Assembly: GCA_030426725.1 (NCBI GenBank)
Contig: JAUHXZ010000002.1
Span: forward strand, 69,673-112,208
Length of the DNA: 42,536 nucleotides
Source of the DNA: Actinomycetes bacterium
GTDB taxonomy: Bacteria; Actinomycetota; Actinomycetes; Propionibacteriales; Propionibacteriaceae
Reading direction: 5' to 3'
The notes under the pieces are model-generated. The model ran no database searches. It was not told the origin of the DNA and worked only from the letters and a program-made list of their open reading frames with translations. The translations under genes were made by a program, and so were the position numbers. Shown piece by piece: positions 1 to 8,297 of this stretch; the stretch's first letter is position 1; the number at the start of each line of letters is the position of its first letter.

Positions 1-351
1 GGCCTTGTCCGCGGTCTCCTTGTCGACCTGCTCGAGGACGGGCTTCGGGGCGCCCTCGACGAGGTCCTTGGCCTCCTTGAGGCCGAGCGAGGTGAGCGCG
101 CGCACCTCCTTGATGACGGCGATCTTCTTGTCGCCACCGGAGGTGAGGATGACGTCGACCTTGTCGGAGCCGGCCTCCTCGGCGGCACCGGCGTCGTCGC
201 CACCGGCGGCCGGGGCGGCAGCGGCAACCGCGACCGGGGCGGCGGCGGTGACGCCGAAGGCGTCCTCGAACAGCTTGACGAACTCGGAGAGCTCGAGAAG
301 GGTCATCTCCTTGAAGGCATCAAGGAGCTCGTCGTTGGTGAGCTTCGCCAT
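1..351 (-). CDS. rplL: 50S ribosomal protein L7/L12 (C-terminal end cut by window)
   Basis: This is the stalk protein of the large ribosomal subunit, which recruits translation GTPases. The visible 117 residues begin [16 protein letters not shown], the N-terminal dimerisation and L10-binding helices. An Ala/Gly-rich hinge follows at about residues 36-58. The C-terminal domain starts near residue 63 with [20 protein letters not shown], and the conserved [16 protein letters not shown] segment is present. The family is usually 125-130 residues, so roughly the last 10 lie beyond base 1. The ATG at 349-351 follows an AAAGGAA-type ribosome site. It lies 55 bases after rplJ on the same strand, so both are expected on one mRNA under L10-leader control. 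Identification is secure. Confidence 0.97.
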   Translation of the reverse strand, partial: MAKLTNDELLDAFKEMTLLELSEFVKLFEDAFGVTAAAPVAVAAAAPAAGGDDAGAAEEAGSDKVDVILTSGGDKKIAVIKEVRALTSLGLKEAKDLVEGAPKPVLEQVDKETADKA

Positions 352-406
352 GTTGGGCGTTCCTTTCATTCAAAAGTTGTGTGATCGCAGCGGACGCTGC
401 AACGGA

Positions 407-1024
407 TCACTCCGCAGCGGGCGCTGCTTCGGGGGCCGCCTCGGCGGCGGGGGTCTCGTCCTTGGCGTCGGCGGCAGGCGCGGAGCCGGCACCACCGATC
501 AGGGAGGGGTTGGCCTCTGCAGCGGACTGCAGAGCGCCGAACACGCGCGCACCCTGCGAAAGCGGGGCGTTGAGCATGAAGGCGGCCTTCGACAGGTTGG
601 CCTGCATCGCGCCGGCCATCTTCGAGAGAAGGACCTCGCGGGATTCGAGGTCGGCCAGCTTGAGGACTGCCTTGGCGTCGAGGAACCTGCCCTCGAGGAC
701 GCCACCCTTGATTGCCAGGGACGGATTGGCCTTTGCGAAGTCACGCAGCCCCTTGGTGGCGGCGGCGACGTCACCGCTGACGAACGCGAGAGCCGTGGGG
801 CCGTTCAGGGAATCCTCGATCCCCTCGATGCCGGCGTCCTTGGCCGCGATCGCCGTCAGGGTGTTCTTCGCAACGGCGTAGGTGGCGTTCTCACCGAGGG
901 ATCGACGGAGGTCCTGAAGATCCTTGACGGTGAGACCGCGGTACTCGGTAAGCACTACCGCCGCGGACTCGCTGAAGGCTTCCTTCAGCTCCGCGACCTT
1001 GGCAGTCTTGTCCGACCTCGCCAT
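407..1024 (-). CDS. rplJ: 50S ribosomal protein L10
   Basis: L10 anchors the L7/L12 dimers to the ribosome and, in complex with them, represses its own mRNA in bacteria where this has been studied. The 205-residue product starts [17 protein letters not shown] and contains the L10 core motif [21 protein letters not shown]-terminal helix region for L7/L12 binding is followed by an Ala/Glu/Pro-rich tail typical of actinobacterial L10. The ATG at 1022-1024 was chosen over upstream in-frame codons because GGAAGGAG sits directly before it and the family begins there. The upstream frame runs through the L10 leader and is not coding. It is co-oriented with rplL downstream. Confidence 0.97.
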   Translation of the reverse strand: MARSDKTAKVAELKEAFSESAAVVLTEYRGLTVKDLQDLRRSLGENATYAVAKNTLTAIAAKDAGIEGIEDSLNGPTALAFVSGDVAAATKGLRDFAKANPSLAIKGGVLEGRFLDAKAVLKLADLESREVLLSKMAGAMQANLSKAAFMLNAPLSQGARVFGALQSAAEANPSLIGGAGSAPAADAKDETPAAEAAPEAAPAAE

Positions 1025-1216
1025 GTGGTCTCCTTCCGGTCTGTTCACCTCCACCCGACCGGCCGGTCGGATCGAGGGCCGGGACCGCACACAACAAAAA
1101 CGCCCCGACGCCGGCGGCGCGGGGCGAAACGGTCCACTGAACCGGAATCTCTCACGTTCACCTGCGCGGGTGCCATGCGGCGTTATGGCTGGGAAGCCAC
1201 CTGCGGTCTTCGGCTC
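1025..1216 (-). promoter_or_regulatory. L10-type ribosomal protein leader (5' UTR of rplJ-rplL)
   Basis: The 341 bases between rplJ and the next gene hold no ORF of interest but carry a leader. On the minus strand it has the repeated element GCAGGTG (about 1198-1204 and again about 1164-1170, in GCGCAGGTGAACGTGAGAG). This resembles the kink-turn and purine-rich parts of the L10 leader, where L10-(L12)4 binds. It is followed by a strong hairpin with a T-run and then by the rplJ ribosome site. Assignment to the L10 leader class is by motif memory; a covariance-model search would settle it. Confidence 0.75.
1091..1126 (-). terminator. Intrinsic attenuator hairpin inside the rplJ leader
   Basis: On the minus strand CGCCCC pairs with GGGGCG around a GC-rich inner stem, and TTTTTGTTGT follows directly. 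This is a textbook intrinsic terminator, located between the L10-binding part of the leader and the rplJ start. It should therefore cut off rplJ-rplL transcription when the leader folds into it (inference). Confidence 0.75.
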
Positions 1217-1221
1217 GGGCA

Positions 1222-1250
1222 ACTATACCGATGCGGGGGCGCTCCCCCAA
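1222..1250 (-). promoter_or_regulatory. Promoter of rplJ-rplL
   Basis: Minus-strand TTGGGG (1245-1250) and TATAGT (1222-1227) are separated by 17 bases. The predicted start, near 1215, falls just before the first conserved leader element. This is a good sigma-70-type match. Confidence 0.65.
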
Positions 1251-1365
1251 ATCGCCGTCACCGCGGCCGGCTGCGACTCACGCCGCGCCGCCCGGGGACG
1301 GGCCCTGGAAGCGCGTGCACTACTCTCTTGACACTGTAAGACACGCATTCTGAAAAGGACCATCC

Positions 1366-2310
1366 ATGCGTCGCATCCTCGCCGTCGGCCTCGTCGCCGG
1401 CCTCGCCCTGACCGCCTGCAGCTCCCCGTCCGACGACGCCTCGACCAGCGACAGCGGTGCCACCTCCGGTGCCTCGGAGTCCGGCGCCGCCACGATGTCG
1501 GACACCGACCTCAGCTACGACGTCTCCGGCGTGGAGAAGGTGGACGACATCGCCGCGCTCCTGCCGGCCGAGATCGCCGATCGCGGCGTCCTGAACATCG
1601 GTGCAGCCATCGACTACGCGCCCGCCGAGTTCCGCGCCGAGGACCTCACCACCGCCATCGGCTACGACGTGGACCTGGGCAAGGCCATCGGCCGCGTGCT
1701 CGGCGTCGAGACCGAGGTCATCGACGGCGAGTTCGCGTCGCTGCTGCCCGGCATCGGCAGCCTGTACGACATCGGCATCTCGTCGTTCACGATCACCGAC
1801 GAGCGCACCGCCAACTACAACATGATCTCCTACATTTCGGTGGGCTCCAGCTACGCGGTCCGCACCGGCAACCCCGACGGCATCGACCCCGAGAGCGTGT
1901 GCGGCGCCACCATCGGCGTCCAGACCGGCACCTGGCAGGAGGAGGAGCTCGCCGCCTTCAACGACGGCTGCGTCGACGCCGGCCTCGAGGAGATCGAGAT
2001 CCTCTCCTACGCAACGCAGTCCGACGTCACCACCAACCTCGTCGGCGGCAAGGTCGGCGCGTTCTACGCCGACTCGACCGTCGCCCTGTACGCGGTGGCG
2101 CTCACCGGCGAACAGCTGCAGATCGTCGGCGGGGTCCGCGACGCGCTGCCGCAGGGCATCGTCGTGGCGCAGGACGACGAGGAGCTGACCGCGGCCATAC
2201 AGGCGGCCGTTCAGCAGCTCATGGACGACGGTACCTGGGAGGCCATCCTGGCCAACTGGGGCGCCGAGGGCGCGGCGCTCGACGAGGCCGTGGTCTACCC
2301 GCAGAGCTGA
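1366..2310 (+). CDS. Polar amino acid ABC transporter, substrate-binding lipoprotein
   Basis: This 314-residue protein is an extracytoplasmic solute receptor of the polar amino acid uptake family. It starts with a lipoprotein signal peptide ending in the lipobox LTAC, with Cys18 as the acylation site. A Ser/Thr/Gly-rich linker to about residue 45 follows, then a type II periplasmic-binding fold. Family hallmarks are IGYDVDLGKAIGRVLG, the IGISSFTITDERT hinge segment, and GATIGVQTGTWQEEELA. AAAGGA precedes the ATG. The permease starts 2 bases after its stop and the ATPase follows, so this is a complete three-gene importer. The amino acid imported cannot be read from sequence. Confidence 0.92.
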   Translation: MRRILAVGLVAGLALTACSSPSDDASTSDSGATSGASESGAATMSDTDLSYDVSGVEKVDDIAALLPAEIADRGVLNIGAAIDYAPAEFRAEDLTTAIGYDVDLGKAIGRVLGVETEVIDGEFASLLPGIGSLYDIGISSFTITDERTANYNMISYISVGSSYAVRTGNPDGIDPESVCGATIGVQTGTWQEEELAAFNDGCVDAGLEEIEILSYATQSDVTTNLVGGKVGAFYADSTVALYAVALTGEQLQIVGGVRDALPQGIVVAQDDEELTAAIQAAVQQLMDDGTWEAILANWGAEGAALDEAVVYPQS

Positions 2311-2312
2311 TC

Positions 2313-3263
2313 ATGCCCCAGCCGACGCCGGAGCTGATCCACGCCCGCCCCGTCCCCAGGCCCAGCCTGTGGATCTGGGCGGGCATCGTCGTCGTGCTCG
2401 TGGCCATGCTGGTCAACGGGCTGCTGACGAACCCCAACTACCACTGGGACGTGGTGGCGGAGTTCCTGTTCGATCCGCGGGTCGTCTCGGCGCTCGGCTG
2501 GACGCTGCTGCTCACGGTCGGGGCAATGCTGCTCGGCATCACCCTGGCCATCACCACCGCCATCATGCGGATGGGCACCAACCCCATCCTCCGGGGCGTG
2601 TCCTGGGTCTACATCTGGTTCTTCCGCGGCACCCCGATCTACACCCAGCTGGTGTTCTGGGGCCTGCTGCCGGTGCTGTACCCCAAGCTCAGCCTCGGCA
2701 TCCCGTTCGGCCCCGAGTGGTTCGTGTTCGACACCCAGGACGTCATCAACGCCGGCGTGGCCGCCGTCCTCGGCCTGGGCCTCAACGAGGGCGCCTACCT
2801 CTCCGAGATCGTGCGCTCGGGCCTCAACTCGGTCGACAAGGGCCAGTGGGAGGCGTCGACCGCGCTCGGCATGAAGCGGTCCACCACCCTGCGGCGCATC
2901 GTCATCCCGCAGGCCATGCGGGTCATCGTCCCGCCCACGGGCAACGAGACCATCTCGATGCTGAAGACCACGTCGCTGGTGCTGGCCGTGCCGTTCACCC
3001 TCGAGCTGACGTTCGTGACCAACGCCATCGGCAACCGGAACTTCCTGCCCATCCCGCTGCTCATCGTCGCCGCGATCTACTACCTGGTGATCACCAGCAT
3101 CCTCATGGTTGGTCAGCACTTCCTCGAGGCCTACTACGGGCGCGGCTTCGACACCGAGGGCACCGTGCGCACCAAGCCGGTCAAGGGCATGTCGAAGCGC
3201 CAGCGGGCCATCCTCGCCTCGGGGACCGTCCACCCTGATCCCAACGCGGAGGTGACACCGTGA
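2313..3263 (+). CDS. Polar amino acid ABC transporter, permease
   Basis: This is the membrane channel subunit, 316 residues, for the importer whose receptor is encoded just upstream. One hydrophobic helix lies near residues 20-39, followed by the HisM-type five-helix core from about residue 60. [12 protein letters not shown] and the EAA-loop region around [20 protein letters not shown] and [11 protein letters not shown] are characteristic of the polar amino acid family. The C-terminus carries a basic tail of about 35 residues. It starts 2 bases after the receptor stop, and its stop overlaps the GTG of the ATPase, so translation is probably coupled. Confidence 0.93.
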   Translation: MPQPTPELIHARPVPRPSLWIWAGIVVVLVAMLVNGLLTNPNYHWDVVAEFLFDPRVVSALGWTLLLTVGAMLLGITLAITTAIMRMGTNPILRGVSWVYIWFFRGTPIYTQLVFWGLLPVLYPKLSLGIPFGPEWFVFDTQDVINAGVAAVLGLGLNEGAYLSEIVRSGLNSVDKGQWEASTALGMKRSTTLRRIVIPQAMRVIVPPTGNETISMLKTTSLVLAVPFTLELTFVTNAIGNRNFLPIPLLIVAAIYYLVITSILMVGQHFLEAYYGRGFDTEGTVRTKPVKGMSKRQRAILASGTVHPDPNAEVTP

Positions 3264-4021
3264 CCGCCATGGTCGAAGCGAAGGGCGTGCACAAGCTGTT
3301 CGGCGATCTGCACGTGCTCAAGGGCGTCGATCTGACCGTCGAGCAGGGTGAGGTGTGCGTCGTCCTCGGCCCCTCCGGCTCCGGCAAGTCCACCCTGATC
3401 CGCTGCATCAACGAGCTCGAACAGATCAGTGCCGGGCGCATGTTCGTCGACGGCGAACTCATGGGGCTCAAGGAGGTCCGTGGCCGCCTCCACCGCCTCA
3501 GCGACAAGGAGATCGCCCGCCAGCGCTCCAAGGTCGGGATGGTCTTCCAGCGGTTCAATCTCTTCCCGCACATGACGGCGCTCGAGAACGTGATGGAGGC
3601 GCCCCGGCAGGTGCGCCGGCTCGACAAGGCGGCCGCGGAGCGCATCGCCCGCGAGCAGCTGGAGCGCGTCGGCCTGTCGGACAGGGCGGACCACTACCCG
3701 TCGCAGCTGTCCGGCGGTCAGCAGCAGCGCGTGGCGATCGCGCGGGCACTGGCCATGGAGCCGGACCTCATGCTCTTCGACGAGCCGACGTCGGCGCTCG
3801 ACCCGGAGCTGGTCGGCGAGGTGCTGGCGGTCATGAAGTCGCTGGCCGCCAGCGGCATGACCATGATCGTCGTCACGCACGAGGTGGGCTTCGCCCGCGA
3901 GGTGGCCGACAACGTCGTGTTCATGGACGACGGCGTGATCGTCGAGCAGGGTACCCCGGCGCAGGTCATCGACGCCCCGCGGGAGGCGCGGACCAGGGAC
4001 TTCTTCGACAAGGTCCTCTGA
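3260..4021 (+). CDS. Polar amino acid ABC transporter, ATP-binding protein
   Basis: This 253-residue ATPase drives the importer encoded immediately upstream. Walker A is GPSGSGKST, the signature is [15 protein letters not shown], Walker B with the catalytic Glu is [12 protein letters not shown], and the switch His is in VVTHEV. The order and the short loop after strand one match GlnQ/HisP-type proteins. A loop of about 12 extra residues ([18 protein letters not shown]) sits between Walker A and the Q-loop region; such insertions are known in actinobacterial members. The start is GTG at 3260, overlapping the permease stop by four bases. The gene ends 9 bases before the convergent crotonase stop. 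Confidence 0.94.
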   Translation: MTAMVEAKGVHKLFGDLHVLKGVDLTVEQGEVCVVLGPSGSGKSTLIRCINELEQISAGRMFVDGELMGLKEVRGRLHRLSDKEIARQRSKVGMVFQRFNLFPHMTALENVMEAPRQVRRLDKAAAERIAREQLERVGLSDRADHYPSQLSGGQQQRVAIARALAMEPDLMLFDEPTSALDPELVGEVLAVMKSLAASGMTMIVVTHEVGFAREVADNVVFMDDGVIVEQGTPAQVIDAPREARTRDFFDKVL

Positions 4022-4030
4022 CGACGGACC

Positions 4031-4786
4031 TCAGTCGGGGCGCCAGGTGAACTTCGGCGCCCGGCGCTCCCGGAAGGCCGCCATCCCCTCGGGCCGGTCC
4101 GGTGACGTCGCGGCGCGCTGCACCCAGCCGATGGCGGTCTCGGCGTCGAGGTCGCGGGCGACGAGGCCGTCGACGATCTCCTTGGAGGCGCGCAGCGTCA
4201 GCTGCGACAGCCCCGCCATGCGTTCGGCCATCCGCATCGCCTCCGTCAGCGCCCTTCCGGGCTCCACCAACCGGTTGACCAGGCCGACGTCGAGCGCTCG
4301 CCGCGCGTCGAGCCGGGCGGCCGTGAAGAGCATCTCCTTGGTGACGGCCGGCCCCATGAGGTTGATCATGCGCTGCGTCGCAGACACCGGATAGACGATG
4401 CCGAGCGTGGCCGGGGGCACCGCGAAGGTGGCGTCCGAGGCGGCCACCCGGATGTCGCAGCCGACGGCGAGCTCCACTCCCCCGCCGAAGCACGGCCCCT
4501 CGATGGCCGCGATCACGGGTTTCGGGCTGTTCGCGAGCGCGAGTTCGGCGGCGATCGGGTATTCGGCGTGGTTGAGGTCGTCGAGGCCGCCGATGTCGGA
4601 TCCGGCGCAGAACACCTGCCCCGCGCCGGTGATGACGGTGACGGCGACGGCCGGGTCCGCGTCGATCTCCCGCATGATCTCAGGCACGCGGCGCCACATC
4701 GGATCGGTCATCGCGTTGCGCTTGGCGGGATTGCTCAGGGTGATGACGGCGATGCCGCCGTCGCGGTGGAGGTCGACGCTGCCCAT
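4031..4786 (-). CDS. Crotonase (enoyl-CoA hydratase/isomerase family) protein
   Basis: This 251-residue protein has the crotonase fold, which binds acyl-CoA thioesters and stabilises an enolate through an oxyanion hole. The oxyanion segments are FCAGSDIGGL (about 59-68) and GPCFGGGVELAVGCD (98-111). Glu105 matches the first catalytic Glu of classical hydratases. At the second Glu position the sequence reads VPPATLG, so Pro125 replaces it. Simple hydration of crotonyl-CoA is therefore doubtful; a decarboxylase, isomerase or hydrolase role within the family is as likely. The ATG at 4786 was preferred to one nine bases upstream because AGGA lies eight bases before it. The pcp gene lies 26 bases upstream on the same strand. 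Confidence 0.88.
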   Translation of the reverse strand: MGSVDLHRDGGIAVITLSNPAKRNAMTDPMWRRVPEIMREIDADPAVAVTVITGAGQVFCAGSDIGGLDDLNHAEYPIAAELALANSPKPVIAAIEGPCFGGGVELAVGCDIRVAASDATFAVPPATLGIVYPVSATQRMINLMGPAVTKEMLFTAARLDARRALDVGLVNRLVEPGRALTEAMRMAERMAGLSQLTLRASKEIVDGLVARDLDAETAIGWVQRAATSPDRPEGMAAFRERRAPKFTWRPD

Positions 4787-4812
4787 GTTCCCCATCCTGC
4801 CCCGGGGTCGGG

Positions 4813-5436
4813 TCAGCGCGCTGCCACGGCGAGGATCACGGCCTCGACGGCGACCGCGAGATCGTCGATGGTCAGCGGTGCGGAGGCGGGCGCAACCCCG
4901 GGATCGGTCTCGGCGCCGACGAGCGCCGGGCCCGCCTGCCTGACGGCCGGGACGTGGATGAAGCAGGCCGGCCCGGCGAACCGGGTGAGGGCCGCCCGGA
5001 AGACCGCGTTGCACACGAAGCGGCCCGCGTCACCGGAGACGTCGGCCGGAACCCCGGAGGCCCGGATGGCCTCGGCCAGCGCCTCCGCGTCGACGCGCGA
5101 CCCGAGGTGGCCCTCCACGTCGTCCAGGGGCCGGTCGCGGGGCTGGTCACCGTCGTTGTCGGGGATGCGGGCGTCGGCCAGTGGGGCGGCGCGCAGCTCC
5201 GGTGTGACCGACGTGCGCCCGCCGGCCTCGCCGAGGCAGACGACGACGTCCGGCGAGTGCTCGGCGATCGCGGCGTCGAGCCGCCGGGGTGCCCCGCCGA
5301 ACGACACCGGCAGGACCACCGTCACCAGTTCCGCCGCGGGATGGTCCCAGCCGCGGGCCACCAGCGCGGCGGCGTCGGCGCTGGCGTTGACACCGTCACC
5401 GCCGAACGGTTCGAACGCGGTCAGCAGCACCCTCAC
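4813..5436 (-). CDS. pcp: Pyroglutamyl-peptidase I
   Basis: This cytosolic cysteine peptidase (family C15) removes N-terminal pyroglutamate from peptides. It has 207 residues against a usual 205-215. The catalytic triad is visible: Glu80 in GGRTSVTPE, Cys142 in GRFVCNAVF and His161 in CFIHVPAV. The N-terminal VLLTAFEPFGGDGVN motif is intact. The GTG start at 5436 fits this motif, with GGAGGAG seven bases before it. It is followed by the crotonase gene on the same strand. The neighbouring amino acid importer could relate to peptide or amino acid salvage, but that is only proximity. Confidence 0.93.
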   Translation of the reverse strand: MRVLLTAFEPFGGDGVNASADAAALVARGWDHPAAELVTVVLPVSFGGAPRRLDAAIAEHSPDVVVCLGEAGGRTSVTPELRAAPLADARIPDNDGDQPRDRPLDDVEGHLGSRVDAEALAEAIRASGVPADVSGDAGRFVCNAVFRAALTRFAGPACFIHVPAVRQAGPALVGAETDPGVAPASAPLTIDDLAVAVEAVILAVAAR

Positions 5437-5462
5437 GCGCGACTCCTCCCCGGAAATGCGAC

Positions 5463-5500
5463 GTGGGCGGGGCGGCACCTTCCGGTACCTCCCCGCCCAC
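5463..5500 (-). terminator. Hairpin downstream of rplA
   Basis: A perfect ten-base stem (GTGGGCGGGG with CCCCGCCCAC) lies 19 bases past the rplA stop. Only a weak T-run follows, so it may be a T-poor actinobacterial terminator or an mRNA 3' end protector. Confidence 0.5.
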
Positions 5501-5518
5501 GCGGAAACGTCGTGCCTG

Positions 5519-6220
5519 TCAGGCCTCGGCCGGCTTGACCGCGGCGGTGTCGACCAGGACGCTCGGGCTCATCGTCGCCGAGACGGCGATCTTGCGCAGG
5601 TAGCGACCCTTCGAGGCCGACGGCTTGAGTCGCATGATCTCGTCGACCACAGAGTAGTAGTTCGCCGTCAGCTGCTCCTCGGTGAAGGAGGCCTTGCCGA
5701 TGATGTACTGCAGGTTGGCGTGGCGGTCGACGCGGAACTCGATCTTGCCGCCCTTGATGTCCCCGACGGCCTTGGCGACGTCCATGGTCACCGTGCCGGT
5801 CTTCGGGTTGGGCATCAGGCCACGGGGGCCCAGGACGCGGCCAAGGCGGCCGACCTTGCCCATGAGGTCGGGGGTAGCGACGACGGCGTCGAAATCGAGG
5901 TAGCCGCCGGCGACCTTTGCGATGAGCTCGTCGGTGCCGACCTCGTCGGCGCCCGCGGCGCGCGCGGCCTCAGCCTTGTCGCCACCGGCGAAGACGAGGA
6001 CCCGTGCCGTCTTGCCAGTGCCGTGCGGAAGGTTGACCGTGCCGCGGACCATCTGGTCCGCCTTGCGGGGATCGACGCCGAGCCGGACGGCGACCTCAAT
6101 GGTCTCGTCGAACTTGGCCGACGCCATCTGCTTGATGAGGCGGAGCGCCTCTTCGGGGCTGTACGCCTGCGACTCGTTCCGCTTGTCAGCGGCGCCGCGG
6201 TAGGACTTACTGTGCTTCAT
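5519..6220 (-). CDS. rplA: 50S ribosomal protein L1
   Basis: L1 forms the mobile stalk near the ribosomal E site. The 233-residue length is standard. The sequence opens [20 protein letters not shown]. It carries the L1 signature around [20 protein letters not shown], the domain II stretch [20 protein letters not shown], and the conserved [10 protein letters not shown] and [16 protein letters not shown] precedes the ATG. It lies 91 bases after rplK with a stem-loop between them and is followed by a hairpin, so it is probably the last gene of the secE-nusG-rplK-rplA run. In many bacteria rplJ follows directly; here 4.5 kb of other genes intervene. Confidence 0.97.
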   Translation of the reverse strand: MKHSKSYRGAADKRNESQAYSPEEALRLIKQMASAKFDETIEVAVRLGVDPRKADQMVRGTVNLPHGTGKTARVLVFAGGDKAEAARAAGADEVGTDELIAKVAGGYLDFDAVVATPDLMGKVGRLGRVLGPRGLMPNPKTGTVTMDVAKAVGDIKGGKIEFRVDRHANLQYIIGKASFTEEQLTANYYSVVDEIMRLKPSASKGRYLRKIAVSATMSPSVLVDTAAVKPAEA

Positions 6221-6266
6221 GCTGGTTCCTTCGTGTATGCCGGCCTCTCGAGCCGGTCAACCAGTT

Positions 6267-6293
6267 CTGGTGTGGGGAGCACTCCCCTGCCAG
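6267..6293 (-). promoter_or_regulatory. Stem-loop in the rplK-rplA spacer
   Basis: CTGG, GGGGAG, CTCCCC and CCAG pair as an interrupted stem in the 91-base spacer. No T-run follows, so termination is unlikely. It could be an L1 target or an RNA processing site; this is inference from position only. Confidence 0.35.
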
Positions 6294-6311
6294 GGTGTGT
6301 GGTTCGGGTGG

Positions 6312-6740
6312 TCAGTCGACCGTGACGCCCATCGAGCGCGCGGTGCCCTCGATGATCTTCATGGCGGCCTCGACATCGTTGGCGTTGAGATCCGGGAGCT
6401 TGGTGGTGGCGATCTCGCGCACCTGGTCCTGGGTCAGCTTGCCGACCTTCGTCGTCAGCGGGTTCGACGAGCCGCTCTTGAGGCCTGCGGCCTTCTTGAT
6501 GAGCTCGGCGGCCGGCGGCGTCTTCGTGATGAAGGTGAACGTGCGGTCCTCGTAGATGGTGATCTCGACGGGGATGACGTTGCCGCGCTGGGACTCCGTC
6601 GCGGCGTTGTATGCCTTGACGAACTCCATGATGTTGACGCCGTGCGGACCGAGCGCGGTACCGACCGGCGGCGCAGGCGTGGCGGAGCCGGCCTGCAGGG
6701 CGACCTTGACGAGGGCCGCGACCTTCTTCTTGGGAGGCAT
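6312..6740 (-). CDS. rplK: 50S ribosomal protein L11
   Basis: L11 organises the GTPase-associated centre on 23S rRNA and is the target area of thiostrepton-type antibiotics. It has 142 residues, the usual length. It begins [18 protein letters not shown], with the Pro-rich linker [21 protein letters not shown] that is diagnostic of L11. The C-terminal rRNA-binding domain includes [19 protein letters not shown] and ends in the conserved [11 protein letters not shown]. The ATG at 6738-6740 has AAAGGA upstream. Sixteen further in-frame residues upstream do not match the family and were left out. It is in the nusG-rplK-rplA run. Confidence 0.97.
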   Translation of the reverse strand: MPPKKKVAALVKVALQAGSATPAPPVGTALGPHGVNIMEFVKAYNAATESQRGNVIPVEITIYEDRTFTFITKTPPAAELIKKAAGLKSGSSNPLTTKVGKLTQDQVREIATTKLPDLNANDVEAAMKIIEGTARSMGVTVD

Positions 6741-6765
6741 GGGTGGGTCCTTTACCTGTTGGATG

Positions 6766-6789
6766 GTTGCGCCCGCATCCGGGCGCAAC
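6766..6789 (-). promoter_or_regulatory. Perfect stem-loop between nusG and rplK
   Basis: GTTGCGCCCG and CGGGCGCAAC form a ten-base perfect stem with a four-base loop in the 57-base spacer. There is no T-run. It may adjust rplK-rplA expression relative to secE-nusG or mark an RNase cleavage point. Confidence 0.45.
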
Positions 6790-6797
6790 GCACTATC

Positions 6798-7604
6798 TTA
6801 GACGACCTTCTCGACTTGCCGGAACTCGAGGTCGACGGGGGTCTCCCGCCCGAGGATCTCGACCAGCGCGATGAGCCGACGTGAATTGGTGTTGAGTTCG
6901 GTGATCGTCGCGTGCACGCCGGTGAACGGACCGTCGGTGATCATCACCGAGTCGCCCACGGCGAAGTCCACGACCTCCACCTTCTTGCTGCGGCGGGCAG
7001 CCGCCTCGCCGGCCTGGGTCGCATTGACCTTCGCGACGACCGACGGGGTGAGCATCTTGATGACCTCGTCGATCGAGAGCGGAACGGGCTGCTGCCCGTG
7101 ACCGACGAAGCCCGTGACCGACGGGGTCTGGCGCACGAGGCTCCAGGAGTCGTCGGTGAGGTCCATGCGGACGAGGACGTAGCCGGGAAGCACGCAGCGC
7201 GTCACCGTCTTGCGGGCGTTGTTGCGGATCTCGACGACTTCCTCGGTGGGGACGACCGTTTCGAAGACGTAGTCCTCCATGTTGAGGCTCTGCGCGCGGG
7301 AGTCCACGTTCTGCTTCACGCGGTTCTCCATGCCGGAGTAGGTGTGGATGACGTACCAGTCACCCCACTTGGACTCCAGTTCCTCGCGGAGCTCCGCGAG
7401 CGCGGCCTCAACGGCGTCCTCGGTCTCGGCGGCGGCCTCCTCGGCCTCCTCCTGCTCCTCGACGTCCAGCAGGAGCGGGGACTCCTCCTCGGGCTCATCG
7501 CCCGACAGGGCACCGAGGTCGATCTCGACGTCGTCGCCGGAGGTCTCCTCGAGTGCGCCCAGGTCGATCTCGAAGTCGTTGTCGTTGTTGTCAGAGTCGG
7601 TCAT
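6798..7604 (-). CDS. nusG: Transcription termination/antitermination protein NusG
   Basis: NusG binds RNA polymerase and couples it to Rho and the ribosome. The NGN domain begins near Trp80 (WGDWYVIHTYSGMENRVKQN), and the KOW domain carries VGDSVMITDGPFTGVHATI. The protein is 268 residues against about 180 in E. coli. The difference is an acidic N-terminal extension of about 78 residues, as is common in actinobacteria. That extension contains the heptad EIDLGAL twice (residues 12-18 and 27-33). The ATG at 7604 overlaps the secE stop by one base and has GGGAG upstream. Confidence 0.96.
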   Translation of the reverse strand: MTDSDNNDNDFEIDLGALEETSGDDVEIDLGALSGDEPEEESPLLLDVEEQEEAEEAAAETEDAVEAALAELREELESKWGDWYVIHTYSGMENRVKQNVDSRAQSLNMEDYVFETVVPTEEVVEIRNNARKTVTRCVLPGYVLVRMDLTDDSWSLVRQTPSVTGFVGHGQQPVPLSIDEVIKMLTPSVVAKVNATQAGEAAARRSKKVEVVDFAVGDSVMITDGPFTGVHATITELNTNSRRLIALVEILGRETPVDLEFRQVEKVV

Positions 7605-8056
7605 CAGTTGCTCCCAAAGATCCTCAGAAGTGCCCAGCCGAAGCCCATGTCCAGCAGACCCACGATCGCGATCATGATGAGGACGAACACCAGGACGGCG
7701 CTGAACATCACCACGAGCTGCGGCCAGGTGGGCCACACGACCTTCTTGAGCTCGCCGACGGACTGTCCGACGAACTCCGCCGGGTTCTTCGCCGCGTACG
7801 GGTCGTGCTCGTCGGCGGGCGCCGCGGCGTTCCTCTTACGGGTGGGTGCGCCCTTGCGCACTGGCGCCTTGGCGGTACGGCGTGTGATCTGGGCCGGTGC
7901 CTCGTCGGCCTCGGCGGCGTCCTGTTCCTCGGGGGTCAGGTCGCGCTCCAGGTCGGCGATGACGGCGTCATCGCGGTTCTCCTGCCCGGGTTCGTTGCCC
8001 TCGTCGTTCGCGTCGAAGGCGTCACCCTGCTCCGCGTCGCGCGACTTGTCGCTCAC
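7604..8056 (-). CDS. secE: Preprotein translocase subunit SecE
   Basis: SecE clamps SecY in the plasma membrane Sec channel. The 150-residue product has a conserved C-terminal core: an amphipathic helix with VGELKKVVWPTWPQL (about 100-114) and one membrane helix at about 113-136. The first 90 residues are a charged, Ala/Pro-rich extension seen in many actinobacterial SecE proteins. I chose the GTG at 8056 (VSDKSRDAEQ) because AAGGGA lies nine bases before it; a GTG at 8095 lacks a ribosome site and would sit inside an attenuator stem. Its stop overlaps the nusG start. Confidence 0.92.
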   Translation of the reverse strand: MSDKSRDAEQGDAFDANDEGNEPGQENRDDAVIADLERDLTPEEQDAAEADEAPAQITRRTAKAPVRKGAPTRKRNAAAPADEHDPYAAKNPAEFVGQSVGELKKVVWPTWPQLVVMFSAVLVFVLIMIAIVGLLDMGFGWALLRIFGSN

Positions 8057-8079
8057 GCTGAACTTTCCCTTCGCTCGAC

Positions 8080-8115
8080 AAACAAAACGCCTCACCGTCC
8101 GGGCGGACGGCAGGC
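8080..8115 (-). terminator. Attenuator-like hairpin between tRNA-Trp and secE
   Basis: On the minus strand a GCCT/AGGC outer pair and a CCGTCC/GGACGG inner stem are followed by GTTTTGTTTG. This looks like an intrinsic terminator lying after tRNA-Trp and before secE. It may end most tRNA transcripts and let a fraction read through into secE-nusG. Confidence 0.55.
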
Positions 8116-8148
8116 TTGCGAGGTGTCCGGAGCTTGACGGGCACCTAG

Positions 8149-8221
<73 letters not shown>

Positions 8222-8297
8222 TCACCGGCCCCGACGCCCCGCCGATGCCGCCTTTTGAGCGCGCTTCGGCCTTGGCAACCTGGTACCGGTCTGCCCA

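Noticed and set aside
1328..1333. TTGACA as a -35 box for the amino acid importer operon
   Set aside because: No acceptable -10 lies 16-18 bases downstream; the position is occupied by the ribosome site of the binding protein.
6267..6789. Stem-loops in the nusG-rplK and rplK-rplA spacers as terminators
   Set aside because: Neither is followed by a T-run and both lie inside a run of co-oriented ribosomal genes, so regulatory or processing stems are more likely.
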